Counted from the stretch's first letter, positions 1-9,280 are shown. The stretch is 64,000 nt of DNA from G963923955 sp963923955 (GCA_963923955.1 OZ000552.1:124001-188000), one strand, 5' to 3'. Program-made: numbers and translations. The notes: generated by a model from the sequence alone, not told the origin.

Positions 1-2
1 CC

Positions 3-851
3 CTGATCGTGCCGGCCCAGGCCGTGGCCATCTCTGAAGCCAATGCGGCCTATCCGGACCGACCCCTGCACCAGGGCAAGGCCTGGAAGGAAATGCTGCA
101 TCGTTATGTCGCCGGGGTCTTGGGCCTTTTGATCCTGTTTCTGGCAATACAGGCCTGGCGGCAGCGGCAATATGTCGTGCCGGCGAGCATACTGCTCGGC
201 GCGGTGGTGTTTCAGTCGCTGCTGGGCATGTGGACGGTTACCTTGTTGTTAAAACCGGTGGTTGTCGTTGCGCACCTGCTGGGCGGGCTGACCATCTTAA
301 GCCTGTTGTTCTGGCTGGTATTACGCCAGACTAGTACGCCCGGGCTGGCACAGCCGGGTTTTCTGCCCTGGGCGCTGCTGGGCCTGGGAACGATCATCGT
401 GCAAATATCCTTAGGCGGCTGGACCAGCGCAAACTATGCGGCATTGGTCTGTCCGGAGTTCCCCACCTGCCGTGCCGGTGCTTGGTGGCCGCAGACGAAT
501 TTTGCCGAGGGTTTTAGACTCTGGCGCGGCCTGGGCATTGATTATGAGGGCGGGGTGCTGGATGCGGGCGGGCGCTCGGCCATACATCTTAGCCACCGGC
601 TCGGGGCGCTGCTCACCCTGCTCATCGTTGGCACCTTGTCCCTGCGCGCGATCCTTGTCCACGGCGGCGCCTTGCGGGTGGCGGGAATGGTTTCTTTAGG
701 CGTGCTCCTGGTGCAGTTGGTATTGGGCATCGCCAATATATTACTGGTGTTGCCGCTGCCGGTTGCCGTTGCCCATAATGGCGTGGCGGCATTGTTGCTG
801 TTGTCTATGGTGACGCTGCTGCATTATTCGCTTCCCCGAAGAGCGGTATAA
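3..851 (+). CDS. ctaA: Heme A synthase (COX15/CtaA family), 5' end outside the window
   Basis: Converts heme O to heme A in the inner membrane, a step in making aa3-type cytochrome c oxidase. The frame is already open at the window edge, so the N-terminal helix is missing and 282 residues remain. About seven hydrophobic helices are visible. Candidate heme-ligand histidines sit in HRYVAG (near residue 33), VVAHLLGG, IHLSHRLGA and VAHNG. A cysteine pair lies in CPEFPTC, in the large external loop. This is the standard CtaA/COX15 pattern. The stop overlaps the cyoE start as TAATG, so the two enzymes are probably translationally coupled. The family call is firm; the true start lies before base 1. 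Confidence 0.93.
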   Translation: MIVPAQAVAISEANAAYPDRPLHQGKAWKEMLHRYVAGVLGLLILFLAIQAWRQRQYVVPASILLGAVVFQSLLGMWTVTLLLKPVVVVAHLLGGLTILSLLFWLVLRQTSTPGLAQPGFLPWALLGLGTIIVQISLGGWTSANYAALVCPEFPTCRAGAWWPQTNFAEGFRLWRGLGIDYEGGVLDAGGRSAIHLSHRLGALLTLLIVGTLSLRAILVHGGALRVAGMVSLGVLLVQLVLGIANILLVLPLPVAVAHNGVAALLLLSMVTLLHYSLPRRAV

Positions 852-1756
852 TGACGATGTCTGACAACAGCCTGTCGCTGATGGCCATGCCAAAGTGGCG
901 CGACTATTTGGCGCTGTGCAAGCTCAAGATCGTCGGCCTGATTGTTTTTACCGCCATTGTCGGCATGGCGCTTTCCACGCCCGGCTTGCCGCCGCTCTCC
1001 GGCCTGGTCTTTGGTGCCTTAGGAATCGGCCTGGCTGCCGCCTCTGCCGCCACGATCAATCACATTGTCGATCAAAAGATCGATACCCTGATGCTGCGCA
1101 CAAAACACCGGCCCCTGGTACAAGAGAAGGTTTCGGTCGCCTCCGCCATGTGCCTTGCCTCTTTGCTTTGTGCTGCGTCAATGCTGATCTTGGGCCTCCT
1201 GGTGAACGTGCTGACGGCGGTCTTGACCCTGGTGTCGCTGGTGGGTTACGGCTTTGTCTATTCCATGTATCTAAAACGGGCCACGCCGCAGAATATCGTC
1301 ATCGGCGGGGCATCCGGCGCGGCCCCGCCGGTCCTGGGCTGGTGCGCGATTACCGGCACCCTGGAGCCGGACTCCCTATTGCTGTTCCTGATCGTCTTTG
1401 CCTGGACGCCGCCGCACTTCTGGACGCTGGCGATCTACCGCCGGCATGATTACGCCAATGCAGACATACCGATGCTGCCGGTAACGCACGGCCTTGCGTT
1501 CACGCGCCTGCACATACTGCTCTATACGATTGTGCTGTTTGTCGTCAGCCTGCTGCCCTTTGTGACCTACATGAGCGGTCTCGCCTATCTGCTGGGTGCT
1601 GTGTTCCTGGGCGGGATCTTTCTCTACTACGCAATAAGAATGCAGTTCGATCATGACGAGAAGCTGGCCTATCAGGGTTTTTCCTACTCAATCATCTATC
1701 TGATGGCCCTGTTTGCCCTGCTTCTTATCGATCACTACCTCTTGTTGTTTGCCTGA
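851..1756 (+). CDS. cyoE: Protoheme IX farnesyltransferase (heme O synthase)
   Basis: Adds a farnesyl group to heme b to give heme O, the substrate of the heme A synthase encoded just upstream. The 301-residue protein is a multi-helix membrane protein of the UbiA prenyltransferase fold. The first Asp-rich motif is visible as NHIVDQKIDTLMLRT followed by RPL, and the second loop carries DYANADIPMLPV; both are typical of CyoE/CtaB. The start ATG overlaps the ctaA stop. About 190 bases without a recognisable gene follow, so this is probably the end of the operon. Length and motifs are normal for the family. Confidence 0.95.
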   Translation: MTMSDNSLSLMAMPKWRDYLALCKLKIVGLIVFTAIVGMALSTPGLPPLSGLVFGALGIGLAAASAATINHIVDQKIDTLMLRTKHRPLVQEKVSVASAMCLASLLCAASMLILGLLVNVLTAVLTLVSLVGYGFVYSMYLKRATPQNIVIGGASGAAPPVLGWCAITGTLEPDSLLLFLIVFAWTPPHFWTLAIYRRHDYANADIPMLPVTHGLAFTRLHILLYTIVLFVVSLLPFVTYMSGLAYLLGAVFLGGIFLYYAIRMQFDHDEKLAYQGFSYSIIYLMALFALLLIDHYLLLFA

Positions 1757-1972
1757 TGGTGGGCTATGCTTTGCTGTGTTGGGGGCAAAAGGCTGGGTGT
1801 CCGTAATTAAAAGATGGCGCGGAATCCTGACCCGCCAGGGCAGAAGTTCTTGCGCGAGGACTATTGCTGTGCGTAAAAACCATTAAATGCTGCCCGCCTT
1901 ATTGGCCTTATTATTGATAAACGAAAAAATTGCCCCCGCTAGTGTTTGTTCTGCGATTCATGGGAGGTGCGC

Positions 1973-2644
1973 ATGAAAGAAGAGATCTTTTTGTCTGCCG
2001 AGGATGAAGACTCGGCCTCCGTTACAAAGGCCAAATGCCTGCTGTTGCTCTCCAGAGACTCAGCGCTCGTCGACCAGATTTATCCGGTAGTCAAAGACCT
2101 GCCCGGCGGCTACATGCTGCGCATTGCATACAGCCCCGGCGAGTTCAAAAGCTCCTTTGATGAATACCAAGAAGATGTCCATGCTGTTCTCCTGGATTCT
2201 TTAAGCATGGATGAAAAAGAGGTGGGGGTGGTAGCGAAGCACCTGGCCGCCCACACAAGCCAGGTAGTCATCTGCATCGCAAAAAAGGCTGCAACAGTAG
2301 AAAAATACGCCAAATCCGTAGGTCTGCATAATCCGCACATGGGTCTGCCCAGAGCTTTCTATCGCCGGGCGGCCTATGAAACCATGCGTGATGCCGTGGA
2401 GAAGCACATAGCCCTGTCTGCCCCCCCGGAACCGCCGGAGAGCGAGGAAGAAGAGGTCGCCCCGCCTCCTGCCAAAAAAGCAAGCCCCAAGCCGGCCCCC
2501 ACGAAAAAGGCAAGGGCCAAACCCGCCCCCGCCCAAAGCAAGCCAGAGCCTAAGCCAGCACCCAAGCCAGCACCCGCAAAAAAGGCGAGGCCCAAACCGG
2601 CTGCCAAGAGCAAGGTCGCCCCCCCCCCCCGCGCCTGCAGATGA
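1973..2644 (+). CDS. Receiver-like domain plus Pro/Ala/Lys linker: N-terminal half of a frame-disrupted TonB-domain protein
   Basis: The start is placed at ATG 1973 because GGGAGG lies just upstream; an earlier start at 1946 lacks this. Residues 1-145 look like a response-regulator receiver fold: a hydrophobic strand LLLLSRD near residue 25 and a possible phosphoacceptor Asp in AVLLDS near residue 75. The full acidic pocket is not obvious, so it may be a pseudo-receiver. From about residue 150 the chain becomes a long linker of Pro, Ala and Lys. It ends at a run of 12 C (2619-2630), where the frame is lost and the protein terminates after PPPRACR. Removing one C continues the frame directly into the open frame that follows, which encodes a membrane helix and a TonB C-terminal domain. 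I therefore read the two halves as one gene of about 745 residues. Confidence 0.7.
   Translation: MKEEIFLSAEDEDSASVTKAKCLLLLSRDSALVDQIYPVVKDLPGGYMLRIAYSPGEFKSSFDEYQEDVHAVLLDSLSMDEKEVGVVAKHLAAHTSQVVICIAKKAATVEKYAKSVGLHNPHMGLPRAFYRRAAYETMRDAVEKHIALSAPPEPPESEEEEVAPPPAKKASPKPAPTKKARAKPAPAQSKPEPKPAPKPAPAKKARPKPAAKSKVAPPPRACR
2619..2630. repeat. Homopolymer run of 12 C at the frame break
   Basis: Twelve consecutive C residues lie exactly where the receiver-like half and the TonB half of one apparent gene go out of frame. Losing one C, or gaining two, would join them as ...KVAPPPAPADEAAAA.... Such runs are common sequencing-error sites and also classic slipped-strand phase-variation sites. The sequence alone cannot decide between these. 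Confidence 0.85.
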
Positions 2645-2678
2645 GGCTGCGGCTGCCGCGAAGATAAAAAAGATCGGG

Positions 2679-4211
2679 ATGATCGCCGCGCCGGTTGTCG
2701 TTGTGCTGGTGTTGGTGGTAGTCGGCCTGCTTTCAGGCAAGGATGAGGAGGAAACCGCCCCCGCCGTCTCACAAGAGGCCGCCGCCCCCGTCCAAGACCA
2801 ACAAGCGGCCCAGGAGAAGGACGAACAGGAGGCCATGCGCACGCGGGCTTTGCAGATCGATACGCTCATAGGCCGGGCGCAGTCCTCCATCCAGTCCGGC
2901 GACTATATTGCACCGGAAGGGCTGAGTGCGCTGTACTATTATTCCCAGGCCCTGGCGCTGGCCCCGGAGCATGTGCCCTTAAATCAGAAGGTAGATGAAT
3001 TTATTGAACTATTGTTGCGCCAGGCGGATGTGGACCTGGATAAATACGAACTCAGCAAGGCGGCCGGGAAGGTAGAGGCCCTGCGCACCTTGCGTCCGAA
3101 CGATTCTCGCCTTGCCGATTTTGATGCAAAGATTCAGCAACAGACCAAGGCCGCCGTTGTCATCGCCAGGCGGAACATTCAGGACGAAAACCCCGAAGAA
3201 GCGCGCCGCATCCTGCAAGAGGTGGCCGCGGTGCAGGGCGTGGCCGCCGATACGCTGGTGGATTTGTACATGGGTATGGCGGAGCAGCAGGACACGCAGC
3301 AAGTGGATGCCTTGTTGCAATCTATGCAGGCGAGCCTGGAAGCGGGGAGCTTGACAGCGCCGCCGCGTGATAACGCCAAATATTATCTGGCGCAGCTAAA
3401 TTCCATGGCACCTGATGACGCAAGGGTAGCGGCGGCCCGGGAACAGTTGGGGCGAAAGCTCATAGAGCGGGTGGACGCAGAGGCGGATAAGGATAATTTG
3501 CCGCAAGCCGAGGCCTGGCTGAAAGAGTTGCGATTGCTGAATGTTCTGCAGGCCGAAGTTAGCCAAAGAACGCAGTTGCTCAACGACCGGCTAACAGCAC
3601 AGCGGCAACAGCTGGCCGAGCAAAATAAACAGCAACGTATTCGGCCTATCGAGGAGGAATTTAATCGGCACTTTGATAATGGCCAACTCATAGCGCCCGC
3701 CAACAATAATGCCTTACACAGCGTAAGGAAATTACAGGACTTTGCAGCAGACGATGCAGTAACCCAAGAACTGGCCCTGCGCCTGAATGAGGCTCTCCAG
3801 CTTGTAGCCTTCCAGTATATCGAGCAGGACAATCTTGAGCAGGGAAGGGCCTATGTGCAGGCGGCCTTGTCCCTTGCTGCGAGCGAGGAGGCGCTTGCCG
3901 AGGCGCAGCGCTTGCAGACGGTGGTAAGAAACTTATCCGCATTGACACTAACGCGCCGGGTCAATCCCAGGTACCCAAAATCGGCCATGCGTAGAGGCGT
4001 GGGCGGCTGGGTGCAAGTAGCCTTTAAGGTGAATGGCGAGGGAGAAACCTTTGATGTCAGGGCGATTAACGCTGAGCCGGAGGGTGTGTTTGATGATGCG
4101 GCCGTGGATGCGGTGGAAGAATGGGAGTATGAAATAGCGGACAGCATTACCGACCGAGCAAATTTCAGCGTGGAGAAGGGCGTGGTTTTGCGCTTTGCGC
4201 TGGAGGAGTAA
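2679..4211 (+). CDS. Membrane-anchored repeat protein with TonB C-terminal domain: C-terminal half of the frame-disrupted gene
   Basis: Numbered from ATG 2679, residues 1-18 are a hydrophobic helix rich in Val and Leu, likely a single inner-membrane anchor. In-frame codons upstream of this ATG (DEAAAAAKIKKIG) are coding in character and link back through the 12-C run to the receiver-like half. Residues 50-420 are charged and helical. Three copies of a short motif, G-x-(L/Y)-x-AP followed by an Ala- and Leu-rich stretch and APDD-like residues, occur near residues 74, 223 and 335. Residues 428-510 match the TonB C-terminal fold: it opens with VNPRYPKSAM, then GWVQVAFKVNGEG and AVDAVEEWEYE. Such domains bind the TonB box of outer-membrane receptors. 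The ATG at 2679 has no good ribosome site, which supports one longer gene rather than an independent start. Confidence 0.72.
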   Translation: MIAAPVVVVLVLVVVGLLSGKDEEETAPAVSQEAAAPVQDQQAAQEKDEQEAMRTRALQIDTLIGRAQSSIQSGDYIAPEGLSALYYYSQALALAPEHVPLNQKVDEFIELLLRQADVDLDKYELSKAAGKVEALRTLRPNDSRLADFDAKIQQQTKAAVVIARRNIQDENPEEARRILQEVAAVQGVAADTLVDLYMGMAEQQDTQQVDALLQSMQASLEAGSLTAPPRDNAKYYLAQLNSMAPDDARVAAAREQLGRKLIERVDAEADKDNLPQAEAWLKELRLLNVLQAEVSQRTQLLNDRLTAQRQQLAEQNKQQRIRPIEEEFNRHFDNGQLIAPANNNALHSVRKLQDFAADDAVTQELALRLNEALQLVAFQYIEQDNLEQGRAYVQAALSLAASEEALAEAQRLQTVVRNLSALTLTRRVNPRYPKSAMRRGVGGWVQVAFKVNGEGETFDVRAINAEPEGVFDDAAVDAVEEWEYEIADSITDRANFSVEKGVVLRFALEE

Positions 4212-4394
4212 TCGGCCGTTCTTTCATTGGCCTGGGCCACTTCCTTAGGCCATCGCCCAAGCCATTTCCGGGGCCATCTCACAGGCTATTTCTTGTGGCG
4301 CAGCAGGCACTTCTGCCAACGTCATTTCTCGGGTATTAGATGGATGCTGTCTTTACAGCCCCGGGCTGATAGGGGAGCGACCGCGGTTTTATGT

Positions 4395-5246
<852 letters not shown>

Positions 5247-5342
5247 GACTAACTCCAAAATATAAGTAAAGAAGCGATGATTTCGTTTAGCGCCTTAAGA
5301 CAAGTCCCGCATGTACTTGTTCAGAGCTTTTCTAAAAAGATT

Positions 5343-5369
5343 TTAGCACTCTAAACCTTAGAGTGCTAA
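5343..5369. promoter_or_regulatory. CIRCE operator (HrcA binding site) upstream of rpoH
   Basis: The sequence is TTAGCACTC, nine bases, then GAGTGCTAA: a perfect match to the CIRCE consensus in both arms and in spacer length. HrcA, the heat-shock repressor, is known to bind this element. It sits between ftsX and rpoH, 97 bases upstream of the rpoH start on the leftward strand. The only gene it can serve at this distance is rpoH. A TATAAT-like hexamer on the same strand (5408-5413) may be part of a promoter, but I see no convincing -35 box for it. Confidence 0.93.
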
Positions 5370-5417
5370 TCTTTTAATGAGTTCAAATCAGGGCACCAAG
5401 TTATTGAATTATAAAGA

Positions 5418-6383
5418 CTAGGCCGGTTCAAGCGCCTTGAGATGCTGGGACACGGCAAGCCAGGAGCCCGCCAGGCCCAGCAGGCCGCCGGCAAAGAACA
5501 GCAGGCCGGCCTGCGCCAGATCCTGGCCGCTCAGGGCGAAGTTGCTGTAATAGAGCCGGGCCAGCTCGCCGACCCGCCCGCGCAGGGCGATGATGGAGGC
5601 TTGCAGCAAGAGCCAGGCGATCAGGCTGCCGCCTAAGCCATGCACCAGGCCGGCGTAGAGGAAGGGGCGACGGATGAAGGCATCGGTAGCCCCGAACAGC
5701 TTGTTGATCTCAATCTCCGCGCGGCGGTTATAGATCGCCAGCCGAATGGTGTTGCCCACGATCAGGAGAACGGCAAGGGCCAATAAGACCGATAAGATCA
5801 TAATGCTTCCTTGCAGGATGTCGATGATGGCAAACAGGCGCCGCACCCACTGTCGGTCAAACTGGGCGCTCTCTACCGCGGTTAATGCGGCTAATTCCGA
5901 CAACAGCCCATCTACCTGCTCCGCGCCCGGCGCGCTGAACTCGGGCCGCACCAGCAATATGGGCGGCAGCGGGTTCTCACCTAAGGTGTCAATCACATCA
6001 GCAAACCCCGAGGCGCGTTGATACTCAGCCAGCGCCTCAGCCGGACTGATTAGCTGCACCGACGCAATCTGCGCCGAGCCGCTAAGCTCATCCGCCAGCG
6101 CCTTTGTGCGCGCCGCATCCAGGTCTTGTCGTAAAAACAAGGTGATCTGTACCGTGCCGTCCCAGCGGCCGGTCAGCCGGTTTGCGTTTTCCAAGAGCAG
6201 GTAAAAGCCGGCGGGCAGAGCCAGAGAAATGCCGATCACCGCCGTTGTCATCAGGCTGCTGAGCGGGTTTTTGCAGAGCTGTCCAAGGTTGAAGACACAG
6301 GCCTGCGCATGCTGCGCCAGCCAGGTGAGAAAGGCCCGTTGCAGGCCCTTGATGGAAACGGCTTTTCTGCGGCGCCTTCTCAT
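5418..6383 (-). CDS. ftsX: Cell division protein FtsX
   Basis: The membrane subunit of the FtsEX complex, which couples the divisome to peptidoglycan hydrolase activation. The 321 residues start with a basic cytoplasmic tail, then a first helix around LMTTAVIGISLALPAGFYLL and a large periplasmic domain. Three further helices near the C-terminus give the usual four-helix layout. The start ATG overlaps the ftsE stop as ATGA, so the two are translationally coupled. The C-terminal GLAGSWLAVSQHLKALEP is typical of gammaproteobacterial FtsX. Length is normal for the family. Confidence 0.95.
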   Translation of the reverse strand: MRRRRRKAVSIKGLQRAFLTWLAQHAQACVFNLGQLCKNPLSSLMTTAVIGISLALPAGFYLLLENANRLTGRWDGTVQITLFLRQDLDAARTKALADELSGSAQIASVQLISPAEALAEYQRASGFADVIDTLGENPLPPILLVRPEFSAPGAEQVDGLLSELAALTAVESAQFDRQWVRRLFAIIDILQGSIMILSVLLALAVLLIVGNTIRLAIYNRRAEIEINKLFGATDAFIRRPFLYAGLVHGLGGSLIAWLLLQASIIALRGRVGELARLYYSNFALSGQDLAQAGLLFFAGGLLGLAGSWLAVSQHLKALEPA

Positions 6384-7057
6384 TCTTTGATCGTATGCCC
6401 GATATGAGTGAGGATGCGCCCGTCACGCAGGGTGATAATATTTTTCTTCATCTTCCTGATCATGTCCAGGTCGTGGCTGGCGATCAGCACGGTCACGCCG
6501 ACGCGGTTAAATTGCTCAAACAATTTCATGCTGTCCCATGATAAGGCCGGGTCGAGGTTGCCGGTGGGTTCATCCGCCAATAACACCGCGGGACGATGTA
6601 CCACGGCGCGGGCAATGCCGACCCGCTGTTGCTCGCCGCCTGAGAGAGAAGCCGGGCGCGAGCGCTCCTTGTTCAACAGGCTCACCTTGTCCAGCGCTGC
6701 GCGTACGCGCCGTTTGATGTCCTGATAGCGATAGCCGGCGACCACCAGGGGCAGGGCGACATTGTCAAACACGGTGCGATCACCCAGCAGGCGATGATCC
6801 TGGAACACAAAGCCGATGCTGCGGCGAAAAAAGGGAATGCGTCTTCCGGCGATGCGCTCTAAGTTCTGCTCATTAACGATGATCTGACCGCGACTATGGC
6901 GCTCGATCAAGGCAATCAGGCGCAGCAGGGTGCTCTTGCCGGCACCGGAGCGCCCGGTAACATACACCATCGCGCCGCGCTCAATGTGCAGGTTAATGCG
7001 TTTTAGGGCATCATCCCCGGCCGCATAACGCATATAGACATCAATGAACCTGATCAT
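6380..7057 (-). CDS. ftsE: Cell division ATP-binding protein FtsE
   Basis: The cytoplasmic ATPase partner of FtsX. The 225-residue protein is a single ABC domain: Walker A GRSGAGKST near residue 36, signature LSGGEQQR near 138, Walker B VLLADEPTGNLDP near 158, and the switch His in ASHD. The opening MIRFIDVYMRY is typical of FtsE. It overlaps ftsY upstream and ftsX downstream by four bases each, forming one coupled unit ftsY-ftsE-ftsX ahead of rpoH. Confidence 0.96.
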   Translation of the reverse strand: MIRFIDVYMRYAAGDDALKRINLHIERGAMVYVTGRSGAGKSTLLRLIALIERHSRGQIIVNEQNLERIAGRRIPFFRRSIGFVFQDHRLLGDRTVFDNVALPLVVAGYRYQDIKRRVRAALDKVSLLNKERSRPASLSGGEQQRVGIARAVVHRPAVLLADEPTGNLDPALSWDSMKLFEQFNRVGVTVLIASHDLDMIRKMKKNIITLRDGRILTHIGHTIKE

Positions 7058-8019
7058 GCTTCAACAAACAGCAGCGCCTCGACAAAATCACGGGCGTTAA
7101 AGGGGCGTAAGTCCTCCGCCCCCTCGCCGACACCGATAAAGCGAATGGGCAGCGCAAGCAAATCCGTAAGGGCAAAGACCACGCCGCCCTTTGCCGTGCC
7201 GTCCAGTTTGGTGAGGCTCAAGCTGTCGATGCCGATGGCCGCATGAAATTCCCGTGCCTGCGCCAGAGCGTTCTGGCCGGTGCCGGCATCGAGCACCAGC
7301 ATGACCTCCAGCCCGGGCGCAGGCTCAAAGCGGCGGATGGTGCGGTGGATCTTTTTCAGCTCGCCCATCAGGTTGTTCTTGTTATGTAGGCGGCCGGCGG
7401 TATCGGCGATGAGCAGATCAAGGCCTTGTGCCCGGGCCGATTGCAAGGCGTCAAAGATCACCGCCGCTGCATCCGCCCCGCCCTGCCCGGCAATGACCGG
7501 CACGGAAACCTTATCCGCCCAGGACTGGATCTGCTGGGTGGCCGCGGCACGGAAGGTATCCCCGGCCGCCAACAAGACGGAATAGCCGCGCTTGGAGAAG
7601 TGCTGCGAGACCTTGCCGATCGTGGTGGTCTTGCCGACGCCATTGACGCCGACGACCAGGGTCACAAAAGGTTTTTCCCCGCTCTCAGGTATGGCAAGCG
7701 GTTGTTCGGCAGGATGCAGCAAGGACACCATCTGCTCGTGCAATGCAGAGAACAAAGCCTCGGCATCGGGCAGGGATCTTCGCGCAAGGCTCTCCGACAG
7801 GCCGTCAATGATCCGCCGGGTGGAATCCACGCCCACATCGGCGAGCAACAGGCGGGTTTCTATCTCTTCAAGCAGTGCGGCATCTATTCTTCCGGAGCCG
7901 CGAAACAGCGCGCCAAGATCATAAAACAGCCCCGCTCGTGTTCGCTGCAATCCTCGGCGCAGCCTTTTCAGCGCCGCGGGAGAATCTTCCGCCGGTTTTT
8001 TCTTTTTTAGCCCAAACAT
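7054..8019 (-). CDS. ftsY: Signal recognition particle receptor FtsY
   Basis: The membrane-associated GTPase that receives SRP-ribosome complexes and hands them to the Sec translocon. The 321 residues hold only the N and G domains. GTPase motifs are G1 GVNGVGKTT, DTFRAAATQQ, DTAGR, and TKLDGTAKGG. The long acidic A domain of the E. coli protein is absent and replaced by a short basic MFGLKKKK start, as in many bacteria with compact FtsY. It is first gene of the ftsYEX-rpoH group and is divergent from rsmD. Confidence 0.96.
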   Translation of the reverse strand: MFGLKKKKPAEDSPAALKRLRRGLQRTRAGLFYDLGALFRGSGRIDAALLEEIETRLLLADVGVDSTRRIIDGLSESLARRSLPDAEALFSALHEQMVSLLHPAEQPLAIPESGEKPFVTLVVGVNGVGKTTTIGKVSQHFSKRGYSVLLAAGDTFRAAATQQIQSWADKVSVPVIAGQGGADAAAVIFDALQSARAQGLDLLIADTAGRLHNKNNLMGELKKIHRTIRRFEPAPGLEVMLVLDAGTGQNALAQAREFHAAIGIDSLSLTKLDGTAKGGVVFALTDLLALPIRFIGVGEGAEDLRPFNARDFVEALLFVEA

Positions 8020-8156
8020 GCGGTTTTTATACTATCTTTTTTATGCTCATCCTAGCGGGATACGGAAGGCTATCGTATCATTAAGCCCCGCAAAGAATGA
8101 CGAAAAAGAGCTACTAAAATATCCAGCCTTCTAAGGCAAGAGCGCAACCTAAATGT

Positions 8157-8168
8157 AAGGGGAGCAAC
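8157..8168 (+). promoter_or_regulatory. Ribosome-binding site for the original rsmD start
   Basis: AAGGGGAG lies just before GTG 8169. From that GTG, and from ATG 8187 in the same frame, translation runs into a TAA at 8208 instead of the RsmD frame. The site shows where translation of rsmD was probably meant to begin, and supports a frame change between 8187 and 8208. Confidence 0.45.
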
Positions 8169-8193
8169 GTGGACTACAGAAGAGGAATGAGCG

Positions 8194-8766
8194 CTGGGCG
8201 CAAGACCTAAGAGGCCGGGGGGCATACGTATCATCGGCGGGGCCTGGCGCGGACGCAGACTGCCGGTTGAGGATATAGCCACACTACGGCCCAGCCCCGA
8301 CCGGATACGTGAGACGCTGTTTAACTGGTTGCAGACGCACATCCAGGGCGCCGCCTGCCTGGAGCCCTTTGCCGGCAGCGGCGTGTTAAGTTTCGAGGCG
8401 CTCTCACGCGGGGCGGCCACAGCCTGCCTCATAGAAAAAGATCGACAGCTTGTCTGCATGCTGGAGCGCCAGGCTGCCCGGCTTGGTGCGGAAGGGCGAA
8501 TGAAGATCCATCACGCCGATGCCATGCGTTGGCTGGCCGGCCCTGCTGCGAGCGCCTATGATATTGTATTTCTTGACCCGCCCTTTGCCGGGCAACTAGC
8601 AGAAAAAATCTGTGAGTTATTGCTAAATAAGGGCTATTTACGCCACAACGCGCTGGTTTATATCGAAAGCGAGCCGGGCGTGAGGGTGGAGGCCCCGGGC
8701 CTCGTGCAGACAAGGCAGAAGACGGCGGGCCGGGTGCAATACCAATTACTGACGTACACGACTTAA
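8194..8766 (+). CDS. rsmD: 16S rRNA (guanine-966-N2)-methyltransferase RsmD, start region disrupted
   Basis: Methylates G966 of 16S rRNA. The RsmD opening RIIGGAWRGRRLPV and the segment PDRIRETLFNWL are present, followed by the SAM-binding LEPFAGSGVLSFEALSRGA and the catalytic LDPPF. The body and length are normal. However, this frame has no ATG, GTG or TTG before TTG 8329, which would delete the conserved N-terminus. A well-placed GTG (8169) and ATG (8187) lie in a different frame that stops at 8208. Removing one G from the GGG at 8196-8198 would give MSAGARPKRPGGIRIIGG, a natural RsmD start. I give the open frame from CTG 8194. It is either a one-base sequencing error, a real frameshift or a non-standard start. 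Confidence 0.8.
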   Translation: MGARPKRPGGIRIIGGAWRGRRLPVEDIATLRPSPDRIRETLFNWLQTHIQGAACLEPFAGSGVLSFEALSRGAATACLIEKDRQLVCMLERQAARLGAEGRMKIHHADAMRWLAGPAASAYDIVFLDPPFAGQLAEKICELLLNKGYLRHNALVYIESEPGVRVEAPGLVQTRQKTAGRVQYQLLTYTT

Positions 8767-8782
8767 TACTAAAGAGCAAAAC

Positions 8783-9265
8783 ATGACGGTTAGGGCCTTA
8801 TACCCGGGAACATTTGATCCGATAACCAATGGCCATAGCGACATTGTCGAGCGCGCCTCCCGGCTCTTTGATCAGGTGATCGTTGCGGTTGCGCACAGCA
8901 CCAATAAAAAGACCGTATTTGATACCGAAAAACGTACCTGGCTTGCAGAGCAGGCCCTGGCCGGATTAAAAAACGTAGAGGTGTGCAACTTTTCCGGGCT
9001 GGTAACGGCCGTGGCCAAGAAACAGCATGTCTCGGTCATCATTCGCGGTCTTAGGGCGGTATCCGACTTTGAATATGAGTTCCAGATGGCCAGCATGAAT
9101 CGCCACCTGATGAAGGAAATCGAGACCGTATTTCTTACCCCGTCCGAACACTTAAGCTATATCTCTTCCAGCCTGGTGCGTGAAATCGCCAGCTTGGGCG
9201 GCGATGCAAGCAAGTTTCTGCACCCGGAGGTGACGAAGGCCGTGCAAGAGCGTCTGAGCAAATAA
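8783..9265 (+). CDS. coaD: Phosphopantetheine adenylyltransferase
   Basis: Transfers AMP from ATP to 4'-phosphopantetheine, the fourth step of coenzyme A synthesis. The 160 residues begin with RALYPGTFDPITNGHSDIV, including the nucleotide-binding TNGH motif. The C-terminal ISSSLVREIASLGGD corresponds to the family's ISSTxVR motif. Length equals that of other bacterial CoaD proteins. It follows rsmD by 16 bases, the common gammaproteobacterial arrangement, and is followed by a ferredoxin gene. Confidence 0.97.
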   Translation: MTVRALYPGTFDPITNGHSDIVERASRLFDQVIVAVAHSTNKKTVFDTEKRTWLAEQALAGLKNVEVCNFSGLVTAVAKKQHVSVIIRGLRAVSDFEYEFQMASMNRHLMKEIETVFLTPSEHLSYISSSLVREIASLGGDASKFLHPEVTKAVQERLSK

Positions 9266-9280
9266 TACCATCCTCTCGCC

